Shown: piece by piece, positions 11,361 to 23,985 of the stretch | How the letters are laid out: each line of letters starts with the position of its first letter | Numbering within the stretch: position 1 is the first letter of the stretch | Source: Thamnidium elegans | Taxonomy: Eukaryota > Mucoromycota > Mucoromycetes > Mucorales > Mucoraceae | Assembly (NCBI GenBank): GCA_025201345.1 | Contig: JAIXMG010000007.1 | Span: 620,001-684,000 of the forward strand | Direction: 5' to 3' | Length of the DNA stretch: 64,000 nucleotides | Notes under the pieces: generated by a model | What the model was told of the DNA's origin: nothing | Databases searched by the model: none | What the model saw: the letters and a program-made list of their open reading frames with translations, nothing else | Translations under genes and position numbers: made by a program

Positions 11361-12756
11361 ATGGAGGCTAAATCATATACTCCTTCTTTCACTTCTGAGA
11401 AGATGAAAATTGAGCAAACTGTCATCGATGACTATGTTGAAGATGATGTTACTTCTAATACCAATGAATTCGGTCACGGATCTGGTACTTTCTTAACTGG
11501 TTTTTTCAGTGTTACCTGCGTTGTTGCTGGTACCGGTACCCTAGGTCTTCCTCATGCGTAAGTCTTTTTTTTTCTTTTTTTTAAAAAAAAAAGAAAGATC
11601 AATGTTCTAATAATATATTATTTATATCTTTAGCCTTGCTCTTGGTGGTTGGTTAGGTCTTTTAATCATGATGCTCTCCTATGCAATGGCTATGTACAGT
11701 GGTACTATTTTAATCCGTTGTTTGTACTATAAACCCGGAGAAAGACTTCACGATTATAAAGCAGTCGGTACTGCCGCCTTCGGATGGGTCGGTTATACCG
11801 TCTCTTCTTTCCTTCATTGGCTCAACATTTTTGGTTGTCCCGCTCTTTATTTAGTTCTCGCCAGTGCTAACATTACTCATTTGCTTCGTGATACTAATGC
11901 TTCGCTTAATACAACCAACTGGACAATTATTATTGGTGCCATTCTTTTAATTCCCTCTTTATTTGCCAAGACTTTGAAGGAAATGACTAGTATTTCTGCT
12001 CTCGGTGCTATTTGTACTATGATGGCTGTCCTTGTCATTACCATTGAAGCCCCCATTTTCCGTAACAATAACCCTAATATTATTGTTGAAACTGATCCTG
12101 TCATCTGGACTGGTTTTCCTTCTTCTCTTGCCACTATTGCTTTCTCTTACGGTGGTAACAATACATACCCTCATGTTGAACATGCTATGAAGAAACCCCA
12201 CCAATGGAAATGGGCTTGTATTGCTGGTTTAAGTTGTTGTACTTGTCTTTACCTTCTTACTGCCGTTCCTGGTTACTGGGCTTTTGGTCGTGAAACCGTT
12301 TCTCCTATTTACAATGATCTTCCCGAGGGCGCTGGTAAGCTCGTCGCTATGATCGTCATGACTATTCATGTCATTCTCGCTATCCCTATTTATACCATCA
12401 CTTTCTCTCTTGAATTCGAGCGCTTTTTAAAGGTTTCCGATGAAAGTGTTGGAAAGTTCAAGGCTTGGATTATTCGTGCTATCATTCGTACCATTTGTAT
12501 GGGCGTCCTTGTTATTTTAGCCATTTTCGTTCCTTACTTTGATAACTTCATGGCTCTTATCGGTGCTCTTTCTAACTGTGGTCTCGTTTTCCTTTTACCT
12601 GTATTGTGTTATATCAAGTTGACTGGTTTCCGTAACAAGCCTTGGTACGAACTTTGCTTCTGTGCCCTTACTTTATTATTGGGTATCGTTGGTTGTGTAT
12701 TCGGTACCATTGATGCTGTCAAGGCTTTGGTTCACGATTTCCAAAGTGGTAGATAA
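11361..12756 (+). CDS. AAAP-family amino acid transporter
   Basis: Two exons (11361-11557 and 11634-12756; intron 76 nt) give 1320 nt, 439 residues, normal for fungal amino acid/auxin permease family members such as the Avt transporters. An acidic N-terminal tail of about 40 residues is followed by the family's first helix with GSGTFLTGFFSVTCVVAGTGTLGLPHA; the intron falls inside that helix, in the Ala codon. About ten further hydrophobic segments follow, including FSYGGNNTYPHVEHAM (a typical substrate-site loop) and VPGYWAFGRE. Codon usage strongly favours C/T-ending, translationally preferred codons, suggesting high expression. Such proteins move neutral amino acids with protons across vacuolar or plasma membrane; substrate and membrane cannot be decided from sequence. 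Confidence 0.92.
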
Positions 12757-13067
12757 ATTGAAAAAAAAAGCTCCTGATACCATACTTTCTCCGTCTTCCC
12801 TTTCCCCCCAAACTATTATCTCACCCTCCCCTTTATTTTTCTGTTGTAATCTTGCAGCAAAAGCATGATATCTGATCATTGTGATCATTTACTGTTTTAA
12901 CTGATTACAACAAATTTGTACATAGTATTAGCATACCATATTTGTATGCAATAGTAAATAAACTAATTTTAATATAGCTTTAAAAACTGTTGTTTATGTA
13001 TAAAATGTATGTTTTTTTAAAAAAAATTAGTTTATTCTAGAAAGTTCGTAAGCAATCTTGCCTACAT

Positions 13068-13200
13068 ATAAACCTTGCGGTATTATGGGTAACTGCAGAT
13101 AAAACTTGCGGTATTATGGATAAGTGCATATAAACCTTGCGGTATTATGAATAACCTTGGGTATTGTTAGAAAGTGTAGATAAACTTTGCGGTATTATTA
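13068..13200. repeat. Degenerate 31-bp tandem repeat, 4 copies
   Basis: The core ATAAACCTTGCGGTATTATG recurs four times: near 13068, 13099, 13130 and 13180. The first three are spaced 31 bp apart with variable tails (GGTAACTGCAG, GATAAGTGCAT); the fourth is offset by an inserted segment. The core TTGCGGTATTAT is nearly invariant while flanks vary. It could be a repeated protein-binding site or simply a decaying minisatellite. Confidence 0.75.
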
Positions 13201-16200
13201 GTGATTATGTACTATCCCAGTTAATTAAATAGAGTAATACAGATAACCGAACTCGCCCAGTGGACGTAAATACAGTCGGCTAATTCCCAATATGACAGTT
13301 ATCGGGCGCGTGCCGTACAACAACAACATATTACTTTAGCTGTATTTGTGTTTCTGCATGATAACTTAATTTGGGTGCCGACAACGTAAATTCGGTACAC
13401 CCAAACAATATTCCCACCCTAATTTAAATAAATAAACTTAGACGATGAAAACTATCATACCACTATACACATAAAAAAATAAAATACATCTAAAAACTTA
13501 ACTATCCGCCTCTCTTGTAATTCTGATCTGATTTTAGAAAGTATGATTCAGATCAATAATAATTAGTATTTAGAAAAATATGTTCGTTCGCCGCGTCGTA
13601 TGATATCTCAATGTTTTTTTTTCGCGGAATCAATCGTAGAAGACTGGAAATAAAAATATTATTTGGGTAACAGTGCTATAAAGGTATAAAAACGCCTATA
13701 AAGCGCTCATGTTTAATCGATACATTTTGAAAGATAAAATAACGGCTTTATTCATTTAATTAAAAAGAAAAAAAAAAAAAAAAGAGACTTTTCTCATTCG
13801 TATTTCTGTCAAAGAATATACAAATAGATCTACTTAAAGTTTGCTAGATCTCGGCGTTACACATGTATTGTCTTGACAAGTATGATTCACACGCAGTCAC
13901 TTTTCCCACACTTGTCAACATCTCTAAACGATTACTTTCATAACACTTCACTGCTATAGTGAATAAAGAATAGAATAGTTAGGGTTTTACCCATTTATTA
14001 AATAAAAACGGTAGCACTTTTGCTTATCTCCGCCAATCCGTAACAAAATTAAATAAAGAAAAGAAAAAAATATCTTTTCGCAAACAGAAAAGATAACAGT
14101 TTTTTGACTTGCTAAAACAAGTAATGTCTAAAATCTCTTTTCTGAAGTTCTCACGGATAAAGCCGCATTAACATTTGTCGGTAATTCAACTGAAAAAAGT
14201 TTTTTTTTTCTTCCTACTAGGTATCGAATTCCCGCTATGCCGAAAATAGTATCGAAAGTGTATGTGTATATTTATACTCTAAGAAAGAAAAAAAAGGTAC
14301 CGAACAGAATGTTATATGAAATTATGGGTTAGTTATTCATTTTGAATTTATTTGTGGAAGACCTACAATCATACAACTACTTCAATCTGTTAAATATGGC
14401 ACACCGAACCCAATGATACACAAATTTTCTTTTTCCGCTTTATTCGATCCACGGTATTGTGCCTTGTCCCTCTTTAAACCTTGATTTTCCCTGCACTTGG
14501 CAAGCTAAAATTTGATTTTTGAAGGACAAGACCAAACATGAACGAGTAAAATCAACCAAAATATAATATCCCCGTTTTAATAAATAACCGAAAATTAAGA
14601 ATGGTTTACCGTTATTATTTTAATTACTTGCAGCACTAATAAAGCAATAATGCTCAGTTTCCACAGGATATAATAGCTTTAGCGCAGCTACTAGTACTTA
14701 TTTATTAGCCACAATAGTTTGCAACTTCACTTTTATTTAACACTAACATGTGATTTCAGCTAAAAGAATATACATGACAGTTGCAAAAAAAAAGGGTTTT
14801 CACTTCCGTAATTTACTATTGTAAAATATGACGAGTTTGAACAGTTCCGGTTTTTAACAAGCTTTGTGCAATCATTACATTATTGACCTGGAAATAAGCC
14901 CACAACATTCAAGCTTTCCGGCTTGTAGGATTTGGTTTACACCCAAGTTTTTGTAATTTAAGAACGACAGTTACAAAGAAGATATTTGCATTTATGATCA
15001 TACTTTATTTAATGGAATTTATATATAATAGTTACTTTATTCTTCAGATAAAAAAAAAATCAAATCATAATAACCTATCATCTGATAATGACCAGCATAT
15101 CAATCGAAACTGCAACGTAGAAACTAGAATGTACTACAGTTGCCTCAACAGCGAAAAAAACGGAATGGTAAAAAAAAAAAAGTAATTTAAGCGGAAATAC
15201 AACAAAAACGATTTGTTCGGTAACAATTGGTACTGGATTTGTAGCGCCGCCTTTTATCTTGCTGACATAGTTTGAATGCTGTAGATAAGATAAATAGCTT
15301 TGGTCCTCTCCCCCCCCCCCCCAAAAAACCCTTGGATAGGTTGGTAACACAACAATATTAGGTTCAGGGGATGTTCCTTTTTTTTTTTTTTAGAATAATT
15401 AATCATATTGCACATATGACCATTGTAACAGAAAGGGAAAAACTAAAGACCGAGATCAGTATAATTGGTCTTTTTAGCGATCTTTTTAAAAGAAAAAAAA
15501 GGCTTGGCTTGAATGTAAAGCCACTCTGAAATTATATTTATTTTTCTTTTGAGAATTACACAATGTTTGATAAATTATTGTGTTTTGTAAAGTTAAGATA
15601 CTAGGGAGTGTTGGACTTTAGTTCTTCACAATTTTTACTAGAACAGTTAATGCTCGTAAAAAAAGAACAATAGACAGCGGTTGAAAGCATCATTATTACA
15701 CTGATATGTTTCAACTAATCTTAGAGTAATCGTGTAATTATAATTTTATACCGCCCTTCTGACTATATCTAAGCGTTTACCATTCGGATTTAACTACGCA
15801 TACATATCAGGTTACCTTTTTATGCTTTAAACATAATGCTTTAAACATAGCGCAATAAATTAGCTTCTAATACAGTCAGCAGTAGAGGCTATTATGTAAT
15901 ATGTTTACATCTAGGATTACTTAGGTTTATTAACTACGTACGATACTTTTGTGGTAGTTTCTCTTTTTACACTCATACATATATAAATAGCTATTAATTA
16001 TAATACTTCTTAATCAATAAAGGTTTTTTATACCGTATAGATACTAACCATGCATACCTTTGATATATTCTTGGATATTCTTAATTTTTCTTTTTTTTAA
16101 TAGCTGAATTCTACACTTAAAAGCTAAGAAATGATACTGGCGTGGCTCACGAATGGATTTAAAAACAAACTATTTCAAAAGTAATGGTATAAAAGCACTT

Positions 16201-17468
16201 ATTAGAGTCTCATCTAAAGACATGTATGATAAATATTTATTATCAAATAAGATTAGATACACATTCAGTCGTCCAAGCCTAGTCCTTCCTAGGAGGATTA
16301 TCTCATTTCTACTCATCTATAAACCCATAACATGGCGGTCAAACGAAGCACAATGGGTCATCGAAGCGACACATGGGCTTTCTTTGCCTCTGCCCCTGGT
16401 GATTTGGGAGTCACATATTGATTTTTAATAGACCTGATATTAGCAATAACGCAAGTAGTTATTCCTTTTTATATTTATCTTTTAGAAAGTGAGGGAAAAG
16501 AAGAAACAAGGTACCAAATCATGCTATAGTTATTATTTTTTTTATAAAAAAAGAGTAGAAGTCTAATACCTATAAACATTTCCGACTATAAAGTAATAGT
16601 ACATTTTATTTCTTTAAGTCCTTAAATAAAAGTAATATATTTAAGTTCTCGCATACACTCTTAGCATATGCGAAATACGTGAAACTTGAAATTGGTTTTG
16701 AAAAAGAGAGCTAAAAAAGTGTGTAACACAATTATTTTAAAGTCAATACTGTCGTAAGATTTATTTTACGTAGGAGTACGTGGTAAATATACTGTTACGA
16801 TATATACGATTATAAACAAATAAGGTCTTCGCGTGCCTTTTATTTTTTCTTTTTGATGCCCTTTAAATCATTATTTCAAATCGTACATGTATAGTTGCTA
16901 TTAAACGATTTTCTAATTAAAGGGATCCCCCCCCCTTTTTTTTAAAAAAAAAAAGTCAATAGTTAGAATAAACTTGGTTTTGAACCAGTAAACACAATTT
17001 TTTTTTAAAAAAATACGTTTCGTCTGTACGAATTGTTATAGATATATTAATTCGTTGAAATAGATGGCATCGCTTTTTTAAAATTAGAGTTACATCAATG
17101 CGTAAAGTGCATTGGACATATCGGTATTTACCCATGTGTGTACATATTCACGTTTGTAAATATATGAAGAGTAACGTATGACCTTTACGTTTTAGGTATT
17201 GTAAAATTACTTGGCGCTTGTAAAATAAAGTCTATGTAAACATAGATGCATAGTAAGTATTTGGCAAGTTAATAAATAAAATAAGGTTTGATAAGGCTAT
17301 AGTTTTTTTTTTTACTTATCAGATCTTCCTAATACTTGATAAAATTTAACTTTAACACACTGATAATGTAATTCTTACCAAAATTCAATAAAATACGGCA
17401 TTTTATTTCACGTTTTAATATATATGGAACAATTTTTATTTACTAGGCATGTACCGAAATCGTGGTCT

Positions 17469-17747
17469 CTATACGTAACTAACAACCGCTATACTTACGA
17501 CACTCCAATTTATGATTGATTCAGTTTCCTTTTTTTTCAGCTTGACGATTGGCTGTTGAATATGCAATGGAAGTGAAATATAATTAAGCTGATCTCCGAC
17601 CAAAGATTGTTCCGGTACACTAACTTTTTTGTTCCCATTGTGTTCTCTATAGCTACTCTTTAAAATCAATATGAGTATACTAAAAGATAAATTGAAAAAG
17701 ACACAAGTTAGTACACCATGACTCACTATCTTGGTCAAAATGTGCAC
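17469..17747 (-). CDS. Doubtful small membrane protein ORF, up to 92 aa
   Basis: The open frame starts MHILTKIVSH and has one hydrophobic segment (VLTCVFFNLSFSILILIL) followed by a polar region, so it would be a single-pass or signal-anchored peptide. A good donor (GTC|GTAAGT) lies near its end; splicing to the next CCTAG acceptor would end the protein at once with TAA. No homologue is recognised and the surroundings are gene-poor, so this may be chance. Confidence 0.2.
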   Translation of the reverse strand: MHILTKIVSHGVLTCVFFNLSFSILILILKSSYREHNGNKKVSVPEQSLVGDQLNYISLPLHIQQPIVKLKKKETESIINWSVVSIAVVSYV

Positions 17748-18424
17748 CGGGAAAAAAAAAATCTGCTTCCTCCAAAACTAGGAAAAGAAAAAAACTGAAC
17801 CCGATCAAGTCGTTTTCCCAAGTATGCGACATGAGGAAATTTTAAGAAGAGGAAAAATATAACTGATGATAAATTTATACGTGAATGCCAAATTCAGGTA
17901 CTTTGTGAGAAAAAAAAAAGCCCAGGTAGTAACTCGTGACTGTTGGGAAAATGAAGTAATTGGGATTAACCAGAAATTACGTCTTCCCAGGGAAAAAAAA
18001 GGGTAAATGTGGGGTAAATGGAAAAAGATTTCTATAGGAAATAAAGTATTTCCATTTGAGGCTTTCGGAAGTGTGACTACAACCCTTTTAAGATCAATAA
18101 CTTCTCTATAATCTTCTTTCGGATGTGTGAGTAATCATGTTGTGCATCAAGTGTGATTTTTGAAAAATAAATAATAAAAATCTCTTTACGTTTAATCTTT
18201 TCTTTTTTTTTTTTTTGCTTTCTCTCCCTCTTTTTTTTTATAGATACATAATTTATGCTATAAAAAATATCATATCATCTTTCTCATTGTTTATCGCTTG
18301 CTCAAAAGGTTTCAATACCACGAAAATCATTTTTTTTATTTCATTCTAAATATACGAATTTAATTACTACACAACAAATAAAAAGACATTTACATATACG
18401 CTTTGGTAACACGCTTAACCCTAA

Positions 18425-20171
18425 ATGATACAGTTGACACAGTATGGAGTAAATGTCGTAAATAATTTTAACCTCATTGGAATGTGGATAGCAGTTCTGA
18501 TATGCTGTAGAAACTTTTCAGTTTGCTTAAAACAATATCGAAAGACAAGGGGGAAGATGTAAGATATACAAACATATATATTTTTACATTTTTTTTTTTT
18601 GGGATAATTAATTTTTTTTTCGCGGGAATCAATAAGCCACCTTGTGAACATTGCACAAGTATCAGTACTTGGTCTTCATCGAGTGTTATACGGGCTTATA
18701 CCGTTATTCGAAATTCAAACATGCGCTTATTTTCCACTACTTGTCTCGTAAGTGTTTCGAAACTTTGAATAAAATTTTATACATATAACATCTGATTTAT
18801 ACTAAATATGCATGAATGACGTTTTTTATTATAGTCTCTGGCATATAAGTAAAAAAGAAACAAACCCTTCTTTTTTGTCAAACATACGCTAACTAGTTTT
18901 TATATATTATGTGTAACTCCGTAGCCTACATATTATTCTATGTGGTGATGTTTATGAGACTTATCATACTAGAACAAGATCGATATTCTCGTTGGATTAA
19001 AATAATTGGCGTTTTATTGATAACCTTACGGTTTGCTGACTGGCCTTACGAGCTGGCGTTTCATTCTATTCAACAAAAGATAATGGAGCAAGCACCACAG
19101 TCTGGCGCTCAATGTTGGGTAGAGTGGTAATATGCTGAGACTTAAAAAAAAATCAAGTAAAACCTTTAAACTGACAAAAGATTTCGTTTAGGGGAACTGG
19201 TGTTATCATATTAAACTTTATAGGTGATGCACTAGCTAATTTATTTTTAAGTGGCATGTTTGTAAGAAGGTATATATATATACTTTAAAGTAAACATATA
19301 TGTATATAAATAAAAAGCTCACAATTTTCTTTCTTTCCTTGTATAGACTGTTTATCCATATCAATTTATCAAAATCTTTAATGTCATATCAAAACAAAGT
19401 GATTGAAAAAATTGCTAGGAAATCATTAATTTGCTTGGCATTTACATTTGTTGTAAATTTAGCTATGAATTTATTAAAAGTTACCATGTTTTTAGGAAAC
19501 CACTCGGATGTAAGTAATTGATACACAAAATGGAGTTTTAAAGAAATCTAATAATTAAATTTGTTCAAATGTAGGCATTCACTGTTTATTTTGAAATCGT
19601 AGAGTCAACATTACTGGTAGAAGCCCTCAGAAATGACGGAAATGATACGAATTCTCAAACCAATAGTTCATTTTGTGAAGGCTGTCGCAAGGTAAAGAAA
19701 AGCAAACTTTTTTTTAGAAAAAAAAACGTGCTGATTTGTATTTATAATTATCAATAGGAAATTAATCATAGTACAAGCCGATCTCCTAACAACGACGAAC
19801 ATTATAGTCAAACACTTATCAAGACTTTTCGTAATAGCACTGAAAGAAGCAAGTATAATAGTACTTATACTAACGAAACTACCGACGAACTTCATCGCGT
19901 AGACACAGTTGCTTCAATGGAACCAGCCTTGTTTTTAGAAAAAAGTCAAGTCGGATCAAGAACCATGTGCTATTCTAGCGAACACTCGGGGTCGGTTCAA
20001 AAGCGAAACACAGATCCTGTGTCACCTAGCGATTTAGAAACGGCTTGTTCGCAAGAATCGTATGTTATGCGCACAACGAGACAAACGTCTACTTTACGTA
20101 CATCTTCTTCTACTGCTATTGATTCTAGTCAAGGTTTAGATGATAAGGTAGTGAATTGGGGAAGAGGGTAA
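18425..20171 (+). CDS. Multi-pass membrane protein of unknown function, about 405 aa
   Basis: Proposed exons: 18425-18558, 18666-18747, 18897-19126, 19192-19269, 19347-19509, 19575-19691 and 19758-20171. They total 1218 nt in phase. Exons 3-7 are well supported: WVEW|GTGVII joins cleanly and all donors are GT(A/G)A-like. The acceptors of exons 2 and 3 are less certain; upstream alternatives exist. Hydrophobic segments include FNLIGMWIAVLICC, AYILFYVVMFMRLIIL, WIKIIGVLLITLRF, VIILNFIGDALANLFLSGMF, SLICLAFTFVVNLAM and VYFEIVESTLLVEAL, giving about six to seven membrane spans. A Ser/Thr-rich cytosolic tail of about 170 residues with many possible phosphosites follows. The layout recalls a receptor-like seven-span protein with a regulatory tail, but no GPCR or enzyme signature is visible. 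I do not recognise a named family. Confidence 0.65.
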
Positions 20172-21312
20172 ATACTTCTTTTTATTTATTTATCCTTTTC
20201 TGTTTTATTTAATCTTTTTAATATTTCTTTTATACTTTATATATATATATTAAAACCCAAATGTTTATTAACATTTTGACAGGGGAAGCAGTAAAAAAAA
20301 AAAAACGTTGCATGTGCCTTTTAATGCCATTGTGAGCTAATCAGAATTTATAGTTTTAATTGTAACACAGTGCCACCGGTTCCAGTAGGCGGAATTGATA
20401 GTTTTTTCTCGAATTTTTTTTCTTTTTGTGAGTTATTAAAAAATAGATGGCTCATTATGAAATTGTTCAGCCACATGTCTCGATAAAACCGAGTAACACT
20501 TTTATATAATATTGAGACGATACTTTAGAATTACTCGGTGAACGATGTATAACACCGCAAAGTATTATAGACATCGGAACAATTGAGTTACTTGTTGGCA
20601 ATAATATTATACAAGTGCACTAGATAGAAAATGTTTTTGACGCAGCCTGATTTAAACCATATTTTTTTTAAAGGCATCATAATTCTTAAGGAGGTGAAAT
20701 AACGTTAAAATTAATAAACGAGCCATTTATTATAGTTTAAAGACAACCACACGTTTCTTGAGCAGATATTACAATATTGCATTAACCTCTTTTTTTTACG
20801 ACGATCAAAATGTTCTCTTTTATTACAGAAGGTTTTATTCTAAAAAAGAAAAAACCCATAAATTTGGTATTACATAAGACTCCCTCCCCCTCTTTTTTTC
20901 TTTAAAAAAAAGGGAAGATGCAAACCTCGTTTTTTTTTTAAAAAAAAAATATGTCGTTTTCAAAAAATGTTGCTAAAATACAATTAAAATTCCTCATTCT
21001 ACATAATATAGAGACAACTAATAATGACTTTTTACATATCTTTTTTTGTAAAAAAAAGGGGGTGTAATGCGCGGCGTTTGTAATAAATACGAATAATCGA
21101 AACGCAATTGGCTGTAAAAACAACGATTAACGCTCAATAGTGAAAGATTATGATTGCGTGCTTTGACGTCTTGTTGCGAAACATCATTTTAATCAGTAGG
21201 TTTACATTTTAGGGGTGAGGACTATTTTTTTTTTCATATAAAAAAAAAATGTTTAAATATTTTGAAAAAGAAAATATTTCTTCTTTTGCATCTTTTTTTC
21301 CATACATATATT
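20172..21312. other. 1.1-kb intergenic region
   Basis: AT-rich, with an (AT)n tract near 20238-20250 and mixed A/T runs near 20900-20950. It should contain the 3' end of the membrane-protein gene and the promoter of the sulfate transporter. No other feature is seen. Confidence 0.5.
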
Positions 21313-23703
21313 ATGCCACTTGTTCTTGATTATGAACCAATCTCATATAAAAACGAGTTTAAAAAGTCTATTGGAAATATACCAACTTATTTAAAAAAAT
21401 ATTTTTCAAATCTTTTACCAATTGTATATTGGATTCATAGATATAACTTTACTTGGTTAATATCGGATGTAATCGCAGGTGTTACTGTTGGTATTGTTGC
21501 TGTACCTCAAGGAATGGGGTATGCAAAAATTGCAAATTTACCTCCAGTAAGTTTTTTTCTTCTTTTTTACTTAAAAAAAAAGAATTAGTATTAATAATTG
21601 ATTTATATAGCAATATGGTCTTTATTCTTCTTTTGTTGGATTGTGTCTTTATTGTTTCTTTGGTACGTCTAAAGATATTAGTATTGGTCCTACAGCAGTC
21701 ATGTCTTTACTGGTAGGACAAACAGTAGCTCGAATTACAACGGCAACAGAATACACTGGACCACAAGTTGCCGTAATCCTGGCCTTATTTGGTGGATTTA
21801 TCACGTTATTTATGGGACTTGCTCGTCTTGGCATTCTGGTGGACTTTATTCCGGGACCAGCTATTGCAGGATTTATGACTGGCAGTAGTATTACCATCTC
21901 TGTTGGACAATGGCCCAAATTATTTGGTATGACTAGTGTTAACACACATGACTCTGCTTACCTCGTCTTTGGTAATTTCTTCAAGTACCTCCCAGAGACA
22001 AAATTAGATGCTGCATTTGGTATACTAGGTCTTGTTTGGTTATATAGCGTACGATGGGGAACAGGCTATCTTGGTAAACAATATCCTCGATGGGAAAAAA
22101 CATTGTTTTTCGTAAATATTATGAGAAATGGTGTACTTGTTATTGTTGGCACCCTAATTGCCTTTTTAATTCATATTGGAAAAGAAACAAGCCCCATTAG
22201 TATATTGAAATCGGTACCAAGTGGCTTTACTGCTATGGATGTACCTTCGATTGATGTTCATTTGTTATCTCAAGTTTCTAGCACGTTGCCTTCTGTGGTT
22301 ATTATTCTTGTATTGGAACACGTTGCAATTGCAAAATCGTTTGGTAGAATTAACAATTATAAAATTGATTCTGATCAAGAAATTATTGCTATTGGTGCAG
22401 CAAATATTATTGGAAGTTTTTTTGGTAAGAAAAAAAAAAAAAACTAGTTTTTATTATTATTATTAACCCGTTTTTTCTTTTTTTAAAAAAAGGCGCTTAT
22501 CCTAATACAGGATCTTTTTCAAGAACTGCTATCAATGCACGAAGTGGAAGTAGAACTCCTTTTTCTGGTATCTTTTCGGCACTTGTTGTTTTACTTTGTC
22601 TGTACGCATTAACACCCGCGTTTTATTATATTCCGGACGCTATTCTTTCCGCTGTAATTATTCATGCAGTTGCAGATTTAGTGTCTGGGCCTTCATTTTT
22701 ACGACAGTTATATCACGTCAATCCATTCGAATTATTTACTTTTATGGCAGCCGTGTTGGTAACGTTTTTTACCAGTGTTGAGTATGGTATCTATGTATCG
22801 GTTGGTTTATCTATTATTGTCATGTTGCTTCGTATTGCCAGACCTCGGTATGCAGTCTTGGGCCGTATTCCAGTTCAGCCCACAACCAACTATTATAGTC
22901 CTGATGACCCTCATAATGAAAAAGGGTTTGCTGTGTTTAGTAAAGAGGATGATAGTATGACTACAACGGAAGACTTGCATACACAATGGATTTATGTCAA
23001 ACAAGATCATCAAATGCTTCATCATTTAATACAAGAACCACCTACAGGAGTCGTTATCTTTCGATTAGATGAATCATTAACGTACCCTAATGCAAGTTTT
23101 ATCTCTGATAAGATGATGCAATATATTGAAGATAAGTTTTACTCAGGTTCTCCTCCTCCTACCAGTAAGGGCGAGAGAGCTTGGAACGATAAAAGACCTT
23201 TGGCCAAGAATAATACAGTGACAAATGAGGATACAATGGGAGAGTGTATCTTGGCTATCGTGTTGGATTGTTCGGCTATTAACCATTTGGATTCTACTGG
23301 TGTTCAAACTTTATTGGATCTCAAGTTGTCGATTAATCGATTTGCTGGGTATGAAGTAGAATGGCATTTTGCTAGTTTGGCGACTGCAGCAATTCGAAAT
23401 GCTTTAATTACCGGTGGGTTTGGAAGTCAGGCTGGACGTGGGCCTCGTACTGGTGAATTGTTACCAGTTGTGCCTGTGTACCGTGATGGTCCTCAATGTG
23501 TTGATCCGTCTTCTGCTGTCGATTTATCGATTGGAGATACTCATGGTTCTGTCAAGTCGGTTTCATTTAAAGATGAGGAAGGAAAAATAGAATATTATCC
23601 TAGATTCGAGCGTGGTCTTCCCGTTGATCGATATCCCTTCTTTCATTGGGATTTAGAGGATGCGGTCCGGGCCGCTTCTTATACCAAAAAACCAAGTGCT
23701 TAA
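21313..23703 (+). CDS. SulP-family sulfate transporter with STAS domain
   Basis: Three exons: 21313-21546, 21611-22424 and 22493-23703; 2259 nt, 752 residues, typical for fungal sulfate permeases (Sul1/Sul2, CYS-3-regulated types). I chose the ATG at 21313 because the upstream in-frame ATG adds only a poly-Lys/Phe leader. Seen: the sulfate transporter signature region GIVAVPQGMGYAKIANLPPQ joined across intron 1, SIGPTAVMSLLVGQTV, and GAYPNTGSFSRTAINARSG joined across intron 2. There are ten or more hydrophobic spans, then a C-terminal STAS domain with VLDCSAINHLDSTGVQTL (about residues 605-622). The family imports sulfate, usually proton-coupled, at the plasma membrane. The phase-exact splice at both conserved motifs makes the structure firm. 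Other anions are possible substrates. Confidence 0.93.
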
Positions 23704-23985
23704 AAAAAAAAAGAGCCTTTTCTGTAACATATTCTGTAAATAATAAAATATATTTTTGATAAAACACAAGTTCCCTTTTTTTTATTTTTATTGTACCAAG
23801 TATATGAAGAAGAAAAAAAAAAAGCGGTGAAGACTGTAAAATGAGTGAAAGATGAAAGTTTGTGTATGGTGGTGGGGGGAAAATACAACAAGAAATTACT
23901 TGTAGAAGATGGGCTATGAATGGACGAAGAAAAAAAAAGAGGGGATTTTACAGCTAGGTATACGCAAAAAAAAAAACTATTTTTT

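Larger units (their letters stand above)
12757..18424. other. 5.7-kb gene-poor AT-rich region
   Basis: Apart from the repeat at 13068-13200 and a doubtful ORF at 17469-17747, I see no supported gene. Isolated open frames (for example 16153-16428 plus, 91 codons; 15078-15350 minus) lack domain features and splice context. Small repeats occur, such as two copies of ATGCTTTAAACATA near 15822-15850. C-runs occur near 15310 and 16927. No tRNA could be recognised. Confidence 0.45.

Noticed and set aside
11877..12204. Minus-strand ORFs inside the amino-acid transporter
   Set aside because: Antisense shadows of the AAAP coding frame.
13068..13200. CRISPR-like array
   Set aside because: The repeats are tandem with 31-bp periodicity and no spacers of uniform length. 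The window is eukaryotic, so CRISPR does not apply.
15078..15350. 90-codon minus ORF near a C-run
   Set aside because: No motif, crosses homopolymers, and has no intron or promoter context.
21262..21312. Upstream start of the sulfate transporter at 21262
   Set aside because: The 17-residue extension is Lys/Phe low complexity from A/T runs; the ATG at 21313 gives a family-typical acidic N-terminus.
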